NCBI GenBank assembly: GCA_025210375.1
Contig: JAOASB010000044.1
Span: 1 to 51,728 of the forward strand
Reading direction: 5' to 3'
DNA length: 51,728 bases
Source: Maledivibacter sp.
GTDB taxonomy: Bacteria; Bacillota; Clostridia; Peptostreptococcales; Caminicellaceae
Shown here: positions 41,246 through 50,160 of the stretch, piece by piece
Numbering within the stretch: position 1 is the first letter of the stretch
How the letters are laid out: every line of letters starts with the position of its first letter
Notes under the pieces: generated by a model
Told to the model about the DNA's origin: nothing
The model's input: only the letters and a program-made list of their open reading frames with translations
Databases searched by the model: none
Position numbers and translations under genes: made by a program

Positions 41246-41914
41246 ATGTTAGAATCATATAAGAAAAAGGTTGTAGAGATTGCTAAAAAAGCTAGTAGTA
41301 TAGGATTATGCCTTGATGGGTCAGGTAATTTTAGTATGAGAGATCCTGAGACTGGATATATTGCCATAACTCCTTCAAAAATAGCAAGGGATGAATTATC
41401 CTATAGGGATATCGTTATAGTTGATATAGACGCACAGATCATAGAAAGAAAAAGCGATGTATTACCTACGAGCGAGATATTGGTACATCTTGAGGCCTAT
41501 AAGACTAGACCAGATGTACATGCAGTAGCCCATACTCACTCTGCATTTGCAACATCCTTTGCGATTGCAGGAAAAGAAATTCCGGGAGTTGTATATGAAG
41601 CCCTGGCATATGGTGGGAAAGTGCCATTGGCTAAATATGCAATACCAGGAACAGTAGAACTATCTAAGACCATCATCGAACCATTAAAGAATGCAGATGC
41701 TTGTTTAATGGAAAAGCATGGAGTGCTGGCAGTAGATAAGGACATAGATGTTGCCTTAACTAAAGCCATATATGTTGAGGAAGTGGCACAAATGTACTAT
41801 CGTTCCTTAATGATAAGCAAGGCTTTAAATGATGCCCAAGCTCCACAGGCTATATCCGATGAAGATTTTAGTGTTTGGCAATATCCAACACAGGTAAAAG
41901 CAGTAGAGGCATAA
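41246..41914 (+). CDS. Class II aldolase (L-fuculose-phosphate aldolase-like)
   Basis: The 222-residue zinc aldolase of the aldolase/adducin family has the catalytic Glu77 (PTSEILVH), zinc ligands His96 and His98 (VAHTHSAFA) and His158 (MEKHGVLAV), and the substrate loop GSGNFSMRD. These enzymes split ketose 1-phosphates into dihydroxyacetone phosphate and an aldehyde. Directly after a PTS, it suggests the imported sugar becomes a 1-phosphate that is cleaved at once. There is no polyol dehydrogenase nearby, so galactitol itself is unlikely. Ribosome binding site GGAGG. Confidence 0.92.
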   Translation: MLESYKKKVVEIAKKASSIGLCLDGSGNFSMRDPETGYIAITPSKIARDELSYRDIVIVDIDAQIIERKSDVLPTSEILVHLEAYKTRPDVHAVAHTHSAFATSFAIAGKEIPGVVYEALAYGGKVPLAKYAIPGTVELSKTIIEPLKNADACLMEKHGVLAVDKDIDVALTKAIYVEEVAQMYYRSLMISKALNDAQAPQAISDEDFSVWQYPTQVKAVEA

Positions 41915-41946
41915 ACAGAAAGAGTAGATATATTTTAAAATATACT

Positions 41947-41990
41947 GGGGCTAATCTCATAAGACATTTTTATGATATAGCCCCTATATT
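41947..41990 (+). terminator. Terminator after the PTS-aldolase operon
   Basis: GGGGCTAATCTCATA and TATGATATAGCCCC pair imperfectly and are followed by TATATTTATA. Confidence 0.6.
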
Positions 41991-42054
41991 TATATGCACC
42001 AATAATTCCATATTCTTCATAGAAAATTTTTAATTTTGCTACGTCCTTTTGTTC

Positions 42055-42106
42055 CTAAGACATTTATCAAATCTAGGTATGACCTTAAACTTGATAAACG
42101 TCTTAG
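42055..42106. other. Extended inverted repeat upstream of the levR-like gene
   Basis: CTAAGACATTTATCAA and TTGATAAACGTCTTAG are complementary at 15 of 16 positions with a 20-base spacer. It lies about 50 bases upstream of the promoter at 42159, in a 325-base gap without other features. It may be an activator-binding site or a hairpin. Confidence 0.45.
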
Positions 42107-42158
42107 AAATCAAAATGGCCTGCACTTTTTCAAACATTTCATAAATAATTTGGGATTA

Positions 42159-42187
42159 TTGATGTTTTGTGAGTTTTTGTATATCAT
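42159..42187 (+). promoter_or_regulatory. Sigma-A promoter of the LevR-like gene
   Basis: TTGATG (42159-42164), 17 bases, TATCAT (42182-42187), about 50 bases before the start codon. Confidence 0.55.
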
Positions 42188-42239
42188 ATTGTATAACACT
42201 ATGTAGCTAATTACAGATTGCCAATTGGAGGCCGTATAT

Positions 42240-45023
42240 ATGAAAGCTATGGACAAAATTAGACAATATATACAGGGTAAGATAACAGCCCAGGATACCT
42301 TAAAAAAATTAGAAAAAGAATATGATATTGGGATTTCTGCCTATGAGATAGAAGAGGAGTTGGGCATTGTCAGAAATAATGCAAGTACACTTCTAAATCA
42401 ACTCTTCAAGGATGGAGAACTTGTGAAAATAGGGGGCAGACCAGTATATTTTTTCCCCGTAGAGATTATTGAAAAGATAAATCAAAGGAATGACTTTAGA
42501 CACAGCTTTACTCAAAAAGAGATCAGAGACTATTTATTGAACAAAGAAGAGATAGACCCATTTAAAGAACTAGTAGGTTACAACTATAGCTTAAAAAATC
42601 AAATTGGACAAGCTAAAGCAGCCATAATGTATCCAACCAACGGATTGCATATGCTCATTTTAGGGGATACGGGGGTAGGAAAAACTACTTTTGCCAATAA
42701 AATGTATGAATATGCTAAGCAAAAGAAAAATTTAGATGAAGACAAATATCCCTTCATATCCTTTAACTGTTCTGACTATTACAATAACCCACAGTTACTG
42801 GTTTCACAACTCTTTGGTCATGCAAAGGGAGCATATACAGGGGCAGACACTGACAAAATGGGATTGGTGGAAAAAGCAAATGGAGGAATACTATTTTTAG
42901 ATGAAATTCATAGGTTACCTCCCGATGGTCAAGAAATGCTATTTTATTTAATAGACAATGGTAGCTTTAAGCGTTTAGGAGAAACAGATAAACAGAGGAA
43001 AAGTAATGTATTGATTATCGCAGCGACTACAGAAGATCCCAATGATAATTTACTGCATACCTTTATAAGAAGGATACCTGTGATTATTACATTACCATCA
43101 TTAAAGGAAAAAAGTATCAGCGAAAGAGTAGAGATCATCGAAAATTTATTTGGTAGAGAGGCATTGAGGTTACAAAAACCTTTAAAGATAGAACCAGAGG
43201 TGCTAAAGGCCTTAGCCATATATAATTGTAAGGGGAATATAGGACAATTATATTCAGATATAAAGCTGGTTTGTGCAAAGGCATTTTTAGGATATTTGCA
43301 AAACAAGGAAGAGCTTAAGGTAGATTTTTCTATGCTTTCAAATGATATAAAGAATTCAATATTCGATATATCCAAATTGGATTTAAATACCCAGGAATAT
43401 TTGAATATCTTTGATTCCACCATTGTCATAGAACCTTTAGACAAGGAAAAGCATTCCGTGGAACTTATACAGGAGAATATATACAATATATTATCTGAAA
43501 AACTAGAGGAGTTACAATCCTATGGGCTAAGTCAAGAAGAAGTTGATATTAGGATCAATAAATATGTACAGCTATTTTTTAAAAAAGTAATAAAGAGATT
43601 TAGTCCAGAAAAGTTTAATATAAGAGAATTGTATAAAGTAATAGATAAAAGAGTAGTAGACGTAACTGTAGAACTAATAGATTTAGCTTCTGAGAATCTT
43701 AATAAAAGCTTTTCCAATAAACTTTTATTTGGTTTGGCATTTCATATCCAATCCGTATTGGAAAGACTTAAAAATAAAAACTATATAGTAAATAGTACGT
43801 TTAAGGAAACAATGAAGTTATATCCCAAGCAGTGGGATGTGGCAAAGTTAATGATAGAAAGATTAAATAAAGAATTTGATATTAATATCCCCCGGGATGA
43901 GGTGGGTTTTGTTGCTGTATTATTGCATAATGCCCAAAAAGAAAAGAAAGAAGATAGTAAAATTGGCATTTTGATCATTTCCCACGGAGAAAATACAGCC
44001 ACTAGTATGGCTAATGTATGCAATAGGCTGTTGAATTCAAATTATGTAAAGGGACTAGATATTCCCTTAGACAGTAAAGTTTCAGATTTGTATAGTAAAG
44101 CATTGACCATGGTAAAGGGAATAAATAGGGGAAAAGGTGTATTGATTCTAGCAGATATGGGGTCGGTGGTTAATTTTGGAGAAAGAATAACCAAAGAAAC
44201 GGGTATTATTACTAGAACTATAGACAGAGTATCCACACCCTTAGTATTAGAAGCATTAAGAAAAGTAATATATAGAAATGATGATATCAATACCATATAT
44301 GAATCCCTTACTCAAAATAAAAAAATCACACTAAGCAAGAGGAAAAAGGCATTGATAAGTGTATGTGTAACGGGACAAGGTACAAGTATAATAGCTAAAA
44401 ATATGCTCGAAGATATCCTACAGAAATCCAATGTACAAAATATTGAAATCATACCATTAGATTATACCGTGGCGGATGTCAATAGCGATGAATATATTCA
44501 AACCACAAAGGAATACGATGTAATAGCTTGTGTAGGAAGCTTTAAGCCCAACATAGACGTGCCTTTTTTTCATATTACAGAAGTATTAAGTGAGCAAATG
44601 AGAGCATCCTTTATAGGGTATATTGAAACTCAATTGGATTTTAGTATTAAAAATGAGGATTATACCAAGGATAAATCAATATATGAAGAGGCAAAAGAGA
44701 TTCTAGAAAAGAATTTATTGTTTATAAATGTAGCCATGGCCATTGTATATATTGAGAAGTTCATCACTACTTTAAGTGAGAAATTAAATTTGGAAGATAA
44801 AGATACTATATTTGGATTGGCTGTTCACATGGGATGCCTGTTGGAGCGAGTACTTCAGAATAATAAAGTGGTTTTTGAAGGGTTGAAGGAATACAGGCAG
44901 CAGCATATTAAAGAGTTCAATTTGGTCAAGAAAGAGATCAGCCATATGGAAAAGATTTATCACATTGAGATTTCAGATGAAGAAATAGCCTATATATTAA
45001 AGATCATTCTAATTCAAAAGTAG
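42240..45023 (+). CDS. Sigma-54-dependent PTS-controlled activator (LevR-like)
   Basis: The 927-residue protein has an N-terminal winged helix (about 15-70) and an AAA+ domain with Walker A GDTGVGKTT (142-150), the sigma-54 contact loop GAYTGA (197-202, a variant of GAFTGA) and Walker B LFLDE (218-222). Two PRD domains (around LAFHIQSVLERL and LAVHMGCLLERV), a mannose-type EIIA-like domain (ISHGENTATSMA) and a GatB-like domain (VCVTGQGTS) follow. It should activate the two sigma-54 promoters of the PTS operon according to PTS phosphorylation. The ATG at 42240 has GGAGG 8 bases upstream; the TTG at 42225 is rejected. Confidence 0.95.
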   Translation: MKAMDKIRQYIQGKITAQDTLKKLEKEYDIGISAYEIEEELGIVRNNASTLLNQLFKDGELVKIGGRPVYFFPVEIIEKINQRNDFRHSFTQKEIRDYLLNKEEIDPFKELVGYNYSLKNQIGQAKAAIMYPTNGLHMLILGDTGVGKTTFANKMYEYAKQKKNLDEDKYPFISFNCSDYYNNPQLLVSQLFGHAKGAYTGADTDKMGLVEKANGGILFLDEIHRLPPDGQEMLFYLIDNGSFKRLGETDKQRKSNVLIIAATTEDPNDNLLHTFIRRIPVIITLPSLKEKSISERVEIIENLFGREALRLQKPLKIEPEVLKALAIYNCKGNIGQLYSDIKLVCAKAFLGYLQNKEELKVDFSMLSNDIKNSIFDISKLDLNTQEYLNIFDSTIVIEPLDKEKHSVELIQENIYNILSEKLEELQSYGLSQEEVDIRINKYVQLFFKKVIKRFSPEKFNIRELYKVIDKRVVDVTVELIDLASENLNKSFSNKLLFGLAFHIQSVLERLKNKNYIVNSTFKETMKLYPKQWDVAKLMIERLNKEFDINIPRDEVGFVAVLLHNAQKEKKEDSKIGILIISHGENTATSMANVCNRLLNSNYVKGLDIPLDSKVSDLYSKALTMVKGINRGKGVLILADMGSVVNFGERITKETGIITRTIDRVSTPLVLEALRKVIYRNDDINTIYESLTQNKKITLSKRKKALISVCVTGQGTSIIAKNMLEDILQKSNVQNIEIIPLDYTVADVNSDEYIQTTKEYDVIACVGSFKPNIDVPFFHITEVLSEQMRASFIGYIETQLDFSIKNEDYTKDKSIYEEAKEILEKNLLFINVAMAIVYIEKFITTLSEKLNLEDKDTIFGLAVHMGCLLERVLQNNKVVFEGLKEYRQQHIKEFNLVKKEISHMEKIYHIEISDEEIAYILKIILIQK

Positions 45024-45045
45024 ATAATTATACAATTTTCTTACT

Positions 45046-45085
45046 AAAAAATACTTGGGGGAGTTCACCAAGTATTTTTATATTT
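45046..45085. terminator. Bidirectional terminator
   Basis: AAAATACTTGG pairs with CCAAGTATTTT, followed by TATATTTTTT. A-rich sequence on the other side lets it also serve the convergent LexA-like gene. Confidence 0.75.
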
Positions 45086-45086
45086 T

Positions 45087-45293
45087 TTATAACAGTCTTA
45101 TTGCCCTGGATTTCCTTTCCCCCATCTCGATATACTCAGCCTTCTCAAGAACCTTTAAATGACAGTACACAGTACTGGTGGATTTATAGTTGCATATCTC
45201 TTGAAGCTCTCTGACAGTGGGAGCGTATCCATTATCCTCATGATATTTTTTTATTGCTTTATACAAATTAACATGGGGGTCTTTCAATAGCAT
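45087..45293 (-). CDS. Stand-alone LexA DNA-binding domain protein, 68 aa
   Basis: The whole protein corresponds to the LexA N-terminal winged helix: NLYKAIKKYHEDNGYAPTVR, ELQEICNYKSTSTVYCHLKV, LEKAEYIEMGERKSRAIRLL, and then a stop where LexA continues into its cleavage site and Ser/Lys protease domain. It should bind DNA but cannot self-cleave or be inactivated by RecA, and it lacks the normal dimerisation domain. Its promoter contains an SOS box (45346-45359), so it may be induced by DNA damage or bind its own promoter. AAGGAAG precedes the ATG. A truncated lexA paralogue is the alternative. Confidence 0.85.
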   Translation of the reverse strand: MLLKDPHVNLYKAIKKYHEDNGYAPTVRELQEICNYKSTSTVYCHLKVLEKAEYIEMGERKSRAIRLL

Positions 45294-45337
45294 AACACCA
45301 CTTCCTTATTTTTCACATTTTTATAAATTATACATAA

Positions 45338-45366
45338 ATTATACACGAACTAATGTTCGATATCAA
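45338..45366 (-). promoter_or_regulatory. Promoter of the LexA-like gene
   Basis: On the minus strand TTGATA (45361-45366), 17 bases, TATAAT (45338-45343). The spacer is almost entirely occupied by the SOS box. Confidence 0.8.
45346..45359. promoter_or_regulatory. SOS box (LexA/DinR operator)
   Basis: CGAACTAATGTTCG has the CGAAC-N4-GTTCG palindrome of Gram-positive LexA sites, one position off the CGAACRNRYGTTYG consensus. It sits between the -35 and -10 of the LexA-like gene and 131 bases before the phage-type regulator gene on the other strand. Confidence 0.8.
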
Positions 45367-45490
45367 GGTATTAATTTCTTCAATTCTTTAGTACAATATA
45401 ATTACCTGGTGTTCCTCCATAATAATTTGGAGTAAAGAAGATGATTGTATAATTGAAATTGAACAACTAGACAAATGTGGGGTGGCAGAG

Positions 45491-45970
45491 ATGATAAAAG
45501 CAAAAAAAGAATATTATAAAATGGCTGAGGAATGTTTAAAAAGCTATAATCTAATAAGGGGGCATATTGAAGAACTGAAAAATGAGCTAAAGGAGATAGA
45601 TATTGAGGATGGTATTTCAGCAGTAGATTATTCAAAAGCCAAGATCGGTTCAACTAATAGGATAAGAAGGGTAGCTGAGGAAACTGCCATAAAAAATATT
45701 ACAAGAACGGATCTAGTAATGAAGCAAATAGAGCTTTATACATGCAAGTTAAATAGAATAAAAGAGGCTGTGGATTCATTGGATTCTAGGGAGGGGAAGA
45801 TAATAAAATCCAGATATATAAAGGGTAAACAGTGGTATATAATAGCCGATGAAGAAAACTACAGTGAAAAATGGTGCAAAAAAATAAGGAATACCGCTAT
45901 AAACAAACTTTCCTTAGTTTTATACGGAAAAAAGGCATTATTAGAAAATAAATTTTTAGAGGCCATATAA
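45491..45970 (+). CDS. Phage-type transcriptional regulator (RinA/ArpU- or sigma-like)
   Basis: The 159-residue protein has a coiled helical N-terminal part (about residues 1-110). Its C-terminal part, VDSLDSREGKIIKSRYIKGK then QWYIIADEENYSEKWCKKIR, resembles the sigma-region-4-like helix-turn-helix of RinA/ArpU late-gene regulators of phages. I start at ATG 45491, 5 bases after GGGGTGG; the GTG at 45482 lacks a site. No other phage gene is close, so it is an orphan. With the LexA-like gene and its SOS box on the other side it could be a prophage remnant. Confidence in the exact family is moderate. Confidence 0.65.
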   Translation: MIKAKKEYYKMAEECLKSYNLIRGHIEELKNELKEIDIEDGISAVDYSKAKIGSTNRIRRVAEETAIKNITRTDLVMKQIELYTCKLNRIKEAVDSLDSREGKIIKSRYIKGKQWYIIADEENYSEKWCKKIRNTAINKLSLVLYGKKALLENKFLEAI

Positions 45971-46140
45971 AGGACTGCTAAGGGAGTATCTTTTTAAATA
46001 TTTATGGTATGTTTAATGATCTTTAATATTATTATATAATTGAGGAGAGTGTCTAACTCTTACTTAGCAAAATTATTATTAATACATGGGCTGTAGATAG
46101 TTTAATGTAAATATTAGGCCCTATATAGAAGGAGATTCAT

Positions 46141-47229
46141 ATGAAATATTTTTTGAAGGTATTTATGATTTCTTTTATTTTCTTCGTTCTTCTGGGAGCA
46201 GGGGGATTGATGGCTATATTTGAAAAGGATAAGGGTTCCCTAGAGGTTCATACTCCCGTAGTAATAGATGAAGATAAGAAGGATGAAGATAGTAAAGAAT
46301 TAGAGGACAAAAACAAGCCCATAAAAATAACCTTTGCTGGGGATTGTACTTTAGGTATTTATGAAGGTTCTGCATATGCATATTCACTACCCTTTGTATT
46401 AGAAGAAAAGGGTAAGGATTATGGATACTTTTTTAGAAAAGTTAAGCCTGTTTTGGAAAAGGATGATTTGACATTGGTTAATCTGGAATCACCTCTTACT
46501 ACCAGCACAGAAAAAAAGGATAAACAGTTTTGCTTCAAGGGACACCCAGACTATGCCAATATATTAAGGGAAGGCAGTATTGAGATGGTCAATATAGCTA
46601 ATAATCACATATATGATTACTCAAAACAGGGATTTCTTGATACTATACAGGCCCTAAAAAATTCTGATGTACAATATTCAGGAGAAGGCTATATTACTTA
46701 TTACAGCGTAGGGGATATAACCATTGCAAGTATAGGGTATCGTGGATGGTCAACCTACATAAAGCCCTATATTTCCAAGGACATAAAAGAAGCTAGGGAT
46801 AAGGCAGATATAGTTATAGTTTCCATACATTGGGGAGATGAAAATAAGTATTATCCCAATAAGGTTCAAAAGACCCTAGGGAGATTTGCCATCGACGAAG
46901 GAGCAGATATAGTTATAGGCCATCATCCCCATGTGATACAGGGAATAGAAAAATATAAGGATAAATACATAGTATACAGCCTAGGCAATTTCTGCTTTGG
47001 AGGAAATAAAAATCCTAAGGATAAGGATACCATAATATTTCAAAGTGAGTTTACCGTAGTTGATAAAAGGATTACAAAGATGGAAGGAAGTATAATACCC
47101 TGTTCAATATCCTCAGTAAAAAATATCAATAACTATCAGCCAATTATCCTAGAGGGCAGTGAAAAGGAAAGGGTTCTAGACAGAGTATATGAGTATAGTA
47201 AAGGGTTAGAGTACGGGATATCCAGATAA
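46141..47229 (+). CDS. CapA family protein (poly-gamma-glutamate synthesis-type metallophosphatase fold)
   Basis: The 362-residue protein has an N-terminal membrane anchor (about residues 5-26), an acidic/lysine linker (about 30-60), then the PGA_cap domain. Metal-site motifs are in order: ITFAGDCTLGIYEG, LVNLESPLTT, IANNHIYDYSKQGFLDT, VSIHWGDENKYYPN and GHHPHVIQGIEKY. Relatives include CapA of poly-gamma-glutamate capsule systems, but capBC-like genes are absent here, so a capsule role is not supported; many such proteins are stand-alone. AAGGAGA precedes the ATG. Alone between unrelated genes. Confidence 0.9.
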   Translation: MKYFLKVFMISFIFFVLLGAGGLMAIFEKDKGSLEVHTPVVIDEDKKDEDSKELEDKNKPIKITFAGDCTLGIYEGSAYAYSLPFVLEEKGKDYGYFFRKVKPVLEKDDLTLVNLESPLTTSTEKKDKQFCFKGHPDYANILREGSIEMVNIANNHIYDYSKQGFLDTIQALKNSDVQYSGEGYITYYSVGDITIASIGYRGWSTYIKPYISKDIKEARDKADIVIVSIHWGDENKYYPNKVQKTLGRFAIDEGADIVIGHHPHVIQGIEKYKDKYIVYSLGNFCFGGNKNPKDKDTIIFQSEFTVVDKRITKMEGSIIPCSISSVKNINNYQPIILEGSEKERVLDRVYEYSKGLEYGISR

Positions 47230-47367
47230 GGCATATGAAAAAATAATCAAAAGGACGAGTAAGATGACTAGTTTATTTTTTGAATATGTCTAAATATAAT
47301 AATGTACCCTATGGCATAGGCTTTTTTTAATCCTTTACTATAGAGTACATTTTATTTTATCCTATAT

Positions 47368-48720
47368 CTAAAACTTTACAATCCCAATAGCATTTAAGAA
47401 GATAAGTAATAGAACCCACGGAGCAATATATTTTATGACTTTGTACCAAAAGCCATAGATACTGCTGTTTAATCTTCCGTTATTTGAAACTTCACCAAGC
47501 ACAGCTTTCTTATTCCACATATAGCCCACTAGAAATGTAGTCATTAGTCCAGCGAAGGGAAGGGAAAGATTGCTTACATAATAATCATAGAGATCAAATA
47601 AATTTTTCCCAAACAAACTAAAGTCACTCAAAGAACCAAAACTTAAAAGTGGTGGAATTCCTATAATAAATACTGCCAAAGTAGCAAGCCAAGATAGTGA
47701 CGACCTTTTAAAGTGAGGCAATCTCTCGGATAAGAAGGATACGGATACTTCTAGCATACTGATTGAAGATGTAATGGCAGCAATAAATAGTAAAAAGAAA
47801 AATAGTATAGAAAAAATTGAACCCATAGGCATTTTAGTAAATACCTTAGGAAGGGTTAAAAATACAAGACCAGGGCCTGCTTTAAGCTCAAGGTTAAAGG
47901 CAAATACAGCCGGAATGGTTACAAAACCTGCCAAAAGTGCAACAAATGTATCTGCCAGTGTCACCGATAATGCCGTTGTACCTAGGTTTACATCCTTATT
48001 TAAATAACTTGAGTATGTAATCATGCTTCCAGCACCTAAGCTAAGGGTGAAAAAAGCTTGACCTAGGGCATTGACCACGGTTTTTCCAGTGATAACTGAG
48101 AAGTCCGGCTTAAGATACCATATGACACCCGCCATTGCTCCTGGAAGTGTTACAGAACGTACTGCAATAACTACTAACAACAAGAAAAGTATGGGCATCA
48201 ATATCTTGCAATACCTTTCAATACCCCCTGATATTCCCTTGGATACGATGAATGCAGTTGCAATCAAGAAAAATAAAGTTCCAGATACTAAATAAGTTGG
48301 ATTTGATGTAATCATATCAAAGAAACTTGTACCACCGCTTGATATAAGTCCCGCATTTCCCCATAATGATTTTATGGCAAATAAAATCGTCCAACCACCT
48401 ACAATAGAATAAAATGAAAGTAAAATTATAACGGCACTCATGGATATGTAGCCAACGAATTTAAAATTCTTATTGATTTTGCCATAGGATTTTACAACAC
48501 TAGACCTGCCATTACGACCAATGGCAAACTCACCAAGTAATACACTCATTCCAATTACTAAAATAAAAAATAGATATATTAATACGAAGGCTCCACCTCC
48601 GTTAGATCCAACTTCCTTAGGAAATCTCCAAATATTCCCTAACCCTACCGCCGAGCCTGCTGCTGCCAGGATAAAACCAGTACGTGATTTAAAGTTGTCC
48701 CTAGATTGTTCATTCCTCAC
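47368..48720 (-). CDS. Sodium-dependent transporter, NSS/SNF family
   Basis: The 450-residue protein has the LeuT-fold signature SRTGFILAAAGSAVGLGNIW RFPKEVGSNGGGAF near the N-terminus and about eleven helices. Bacterial NSS proteins of this length import amino acids (often tryptophan, tyrosine, leucine or alanine) with sodium; the substrate cannot be read here. The start is GTG after GAGGAG. Two palindromes lie upstream (TCTAAAGT-AATA-ACTTTAGA at 48742-48761 and GATATGGA-TTTT-TCCATATC at about 48765-48784), in the leader of the mRNA. Their role is unknown. Confidence 0.93.
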   Translation of the reverse strand: MRNEQSRDNFKSRTGFILAAAGSAVGLGNIWRFPKEVGSNGGGAFVLIYLFFILVIGMSVLLGEFAIGRNGRSSVVKSYGKINKNFKFVGYISMSAVIILLSFYSIVGGWTILFAIKSLWGNAGLISSGGTSFFDMITSNPTYLVSGTLFFLIATAFIVSKGISGGIERYCKILMPILFLLLVVIAVRSVTLPGAMAGVIWYLKPDFSVITGKTVVNALGQAFFTLSLGAGSMITYSSYLNKDVNLGTTALSVTLADTFVALLAGFVTIPAVFAFNLELKAGPGLVFLTLPKVFTKMPMGSIFSILFFFLLFIAAITSSISMLEVSVSFLSERLPHFKRSSLSWLATLAVFIIGIPPLLSFGSLSDFSLFGKNLFDLYDYYVSNLSLPFAGLMTTFLVGYMWNKKAVLGEVSNNGRLNSSIYGFWYKVIKYIAPWVLLLIFLNAIGIVKF

Positions 48721-48939
48721 TAATTGATCACTCCTCTCAATTTTCTAAAGTAATAACTTTAGAGATATGGATTTTTCCATATCATAGGTTATCACTTTCT
48801 CTGAATATTATACTTAGTAAGGTTGTTTGTGTCAAAAAAATTCAATGTTGACAATGTATATGGTTCTTTCCGGCATAAATGGATTCTGTGTGACAGTAAG
48901 AAGGTAAGAACCACCATTTTGTCATAGACACAAGAAACC

Positions 48940-50100
48940 CTATATATTATTATCGATAAAATCCTTTATAATACTAGGCCACCACCCATTTATGCCCCAC
49001 TCTTTTCCTAATCTCACGACTATTGTATTTTTCCTTGGACTTATATAAAGAATTTGTCCTAAAACTCCCATGGCAAAGTAGTCGTATTCTGCTTCGTTGA
49101 TTTTATAACCCCACCAAAAACGTTTATAATATCCTTTACCAGTTGAAAACCATTTACCCCAAGGATGTTTATTATAATATTTAAAATAATCCCTCGGTTG
49201 ATTCAAATTATTAATTTCTGTTGAGTCAAGTATCCATTTTTTATCTATAATTTGTTTTCCATTCCAAGCACCATGATTAACATATAGCCTCCCAAACTTT
49301 GCTAAATCAATAGGGGTACAGCTCAACCCACTTTCTAATTTGATGAACTTTTTTTCAATATCATCTATTGTTAAATGAGCAGGATATTCCATTCCAAGGG
49401 GGTCCCAGATTTTTTCTTCTAGAAATTCATTGATTGGAATATCTAAAATTTTTTCTAATAATAGGCTTAACAATAGTGGATGATAGTCATTGTAATGAAA
49501 GAAATCTCCCACTTTATCTTCAATTGCTATATTGGAAAGTAATGTTCTACAATCGGGATGAAAATACGTCTTTATTTCATCCTTCCAAGGGAAATAGCCT
49601 TCTTTAAATCTGATTCCTGATTGCATATTTAGTAAATTTTCTATAGTAATTTGATTAAATCCGTTATTAAGCCCAGATATGTATTTGGTTATTGGATTTT
49701 TTATACTACTAATACTTCCTTCTTGAATAGCAATTCCAATCAATGCAGAGGTAATGGATTTAGTTATAGAATAAAGTCTGTGGGCTTTATCCCTTTGATA
49801 GCCATTAAAATAGTTTTCTGATATTATGGTATCCCCGTTGATAACTAAAAATGCTGTGGTTCCTGATGCCAGCAAAAAATCCTTGAAACTTTTATTTTGA
49901 ATCATATACTTTTCTACTATACTTTTCCCTATTGATTCTTTAAATTTAAAAGGAGACGAAGAACTATTTATGGATATGGAAGGAAAATGCTTATGATCTT
50001 CAATGGTTTGTTTAAATTTATTTCTGATACCATAAACTAAATATCTTCCAAGGTAAGAGTTGTTCAAGAATAACTTTTGTTCATCTATTTTTTTAAACAT
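48940..50100 (-). CDS. Serine hydrolase (class C beta-lactamase / NylB-like)
   Basis: The 386-residue protein belongs to the beta-lactamase/DD-peptidase-like serine hydrolases. The nucleophile motif SxxK is SITK in HRLYSITKSITSALIGIAIQ, the second motif YxN-like is HYND, and the C-terminal part has WWGYKINEAEYDYFAMGVLG where a GGxGQ-type strand is expected. There is no signal peptide, which favours a cytoplasmic esterase or amide hydrolase over a resistance beta-lactamase. The ATG at 50100 is chosen (AAGGA about 11 bases upstream). The frame stays open to 50160 without a better ribosome binding site. Confidence 0.87.
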   Translation of the reverse strand: MFKKIDEQKLFLNNSYLGRYLVYGIRNKFKQTIEDHKHFPSISINSSSSPFKFKESIGKSIVEKYMIQNKSFKDFLLASGTTAFLVINGDTIISENYFNGYQRDKAHRLYSITKSITSALIGIAIQEGSISSIKNPITKYISGLNNGFNQITIENLLNMQSGIRFKEGYFPWKDEIKTYFHPDCRTLLSNIAIEDKVGDFFHYNDYHPLLLSLLLEKILDIPINEFLEEKIWDPLGMEYPAHLTIDDIEKKFIKLESGLSCTPIDLAKFGRLYVNHGAWNGKQIIDKKWILDSTEINNLNQPRDYFKYYNKHPWGKWFSTGKGYYKRFWWGYKINEAEYDYFAMGVLGQILYISPRKNTIVVRLGKEWGINGWWPSIIKDFIDNNI

Positions 50101-50160
50101 AACAGGTTCCATCCTTAATATTTTTATTTCGTAATTTATGAAAATAACCCCTAGCACCAA

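Noticed and set aside
42944..43486. 180-codon antisense frame inside the LevR-like gene
   Set aside because: Shadow of a long coding sequence; the sense strand has unmistakable domains and the antisense frame lacks a ribosome binding site.
46141..47229. Poly-gamma-glutamate capsule locus
   Set aside because: Only a CapA-type protein is present; there are no CapB/CapC-like synthetase genes.
48940..50100. Beta-lactam resistance gene
   Set aside because: The SxxK serine hydrolase fold fits, but there is no signal peptide and the overall sequence is closer to NylB-like esterases/hydrolases.
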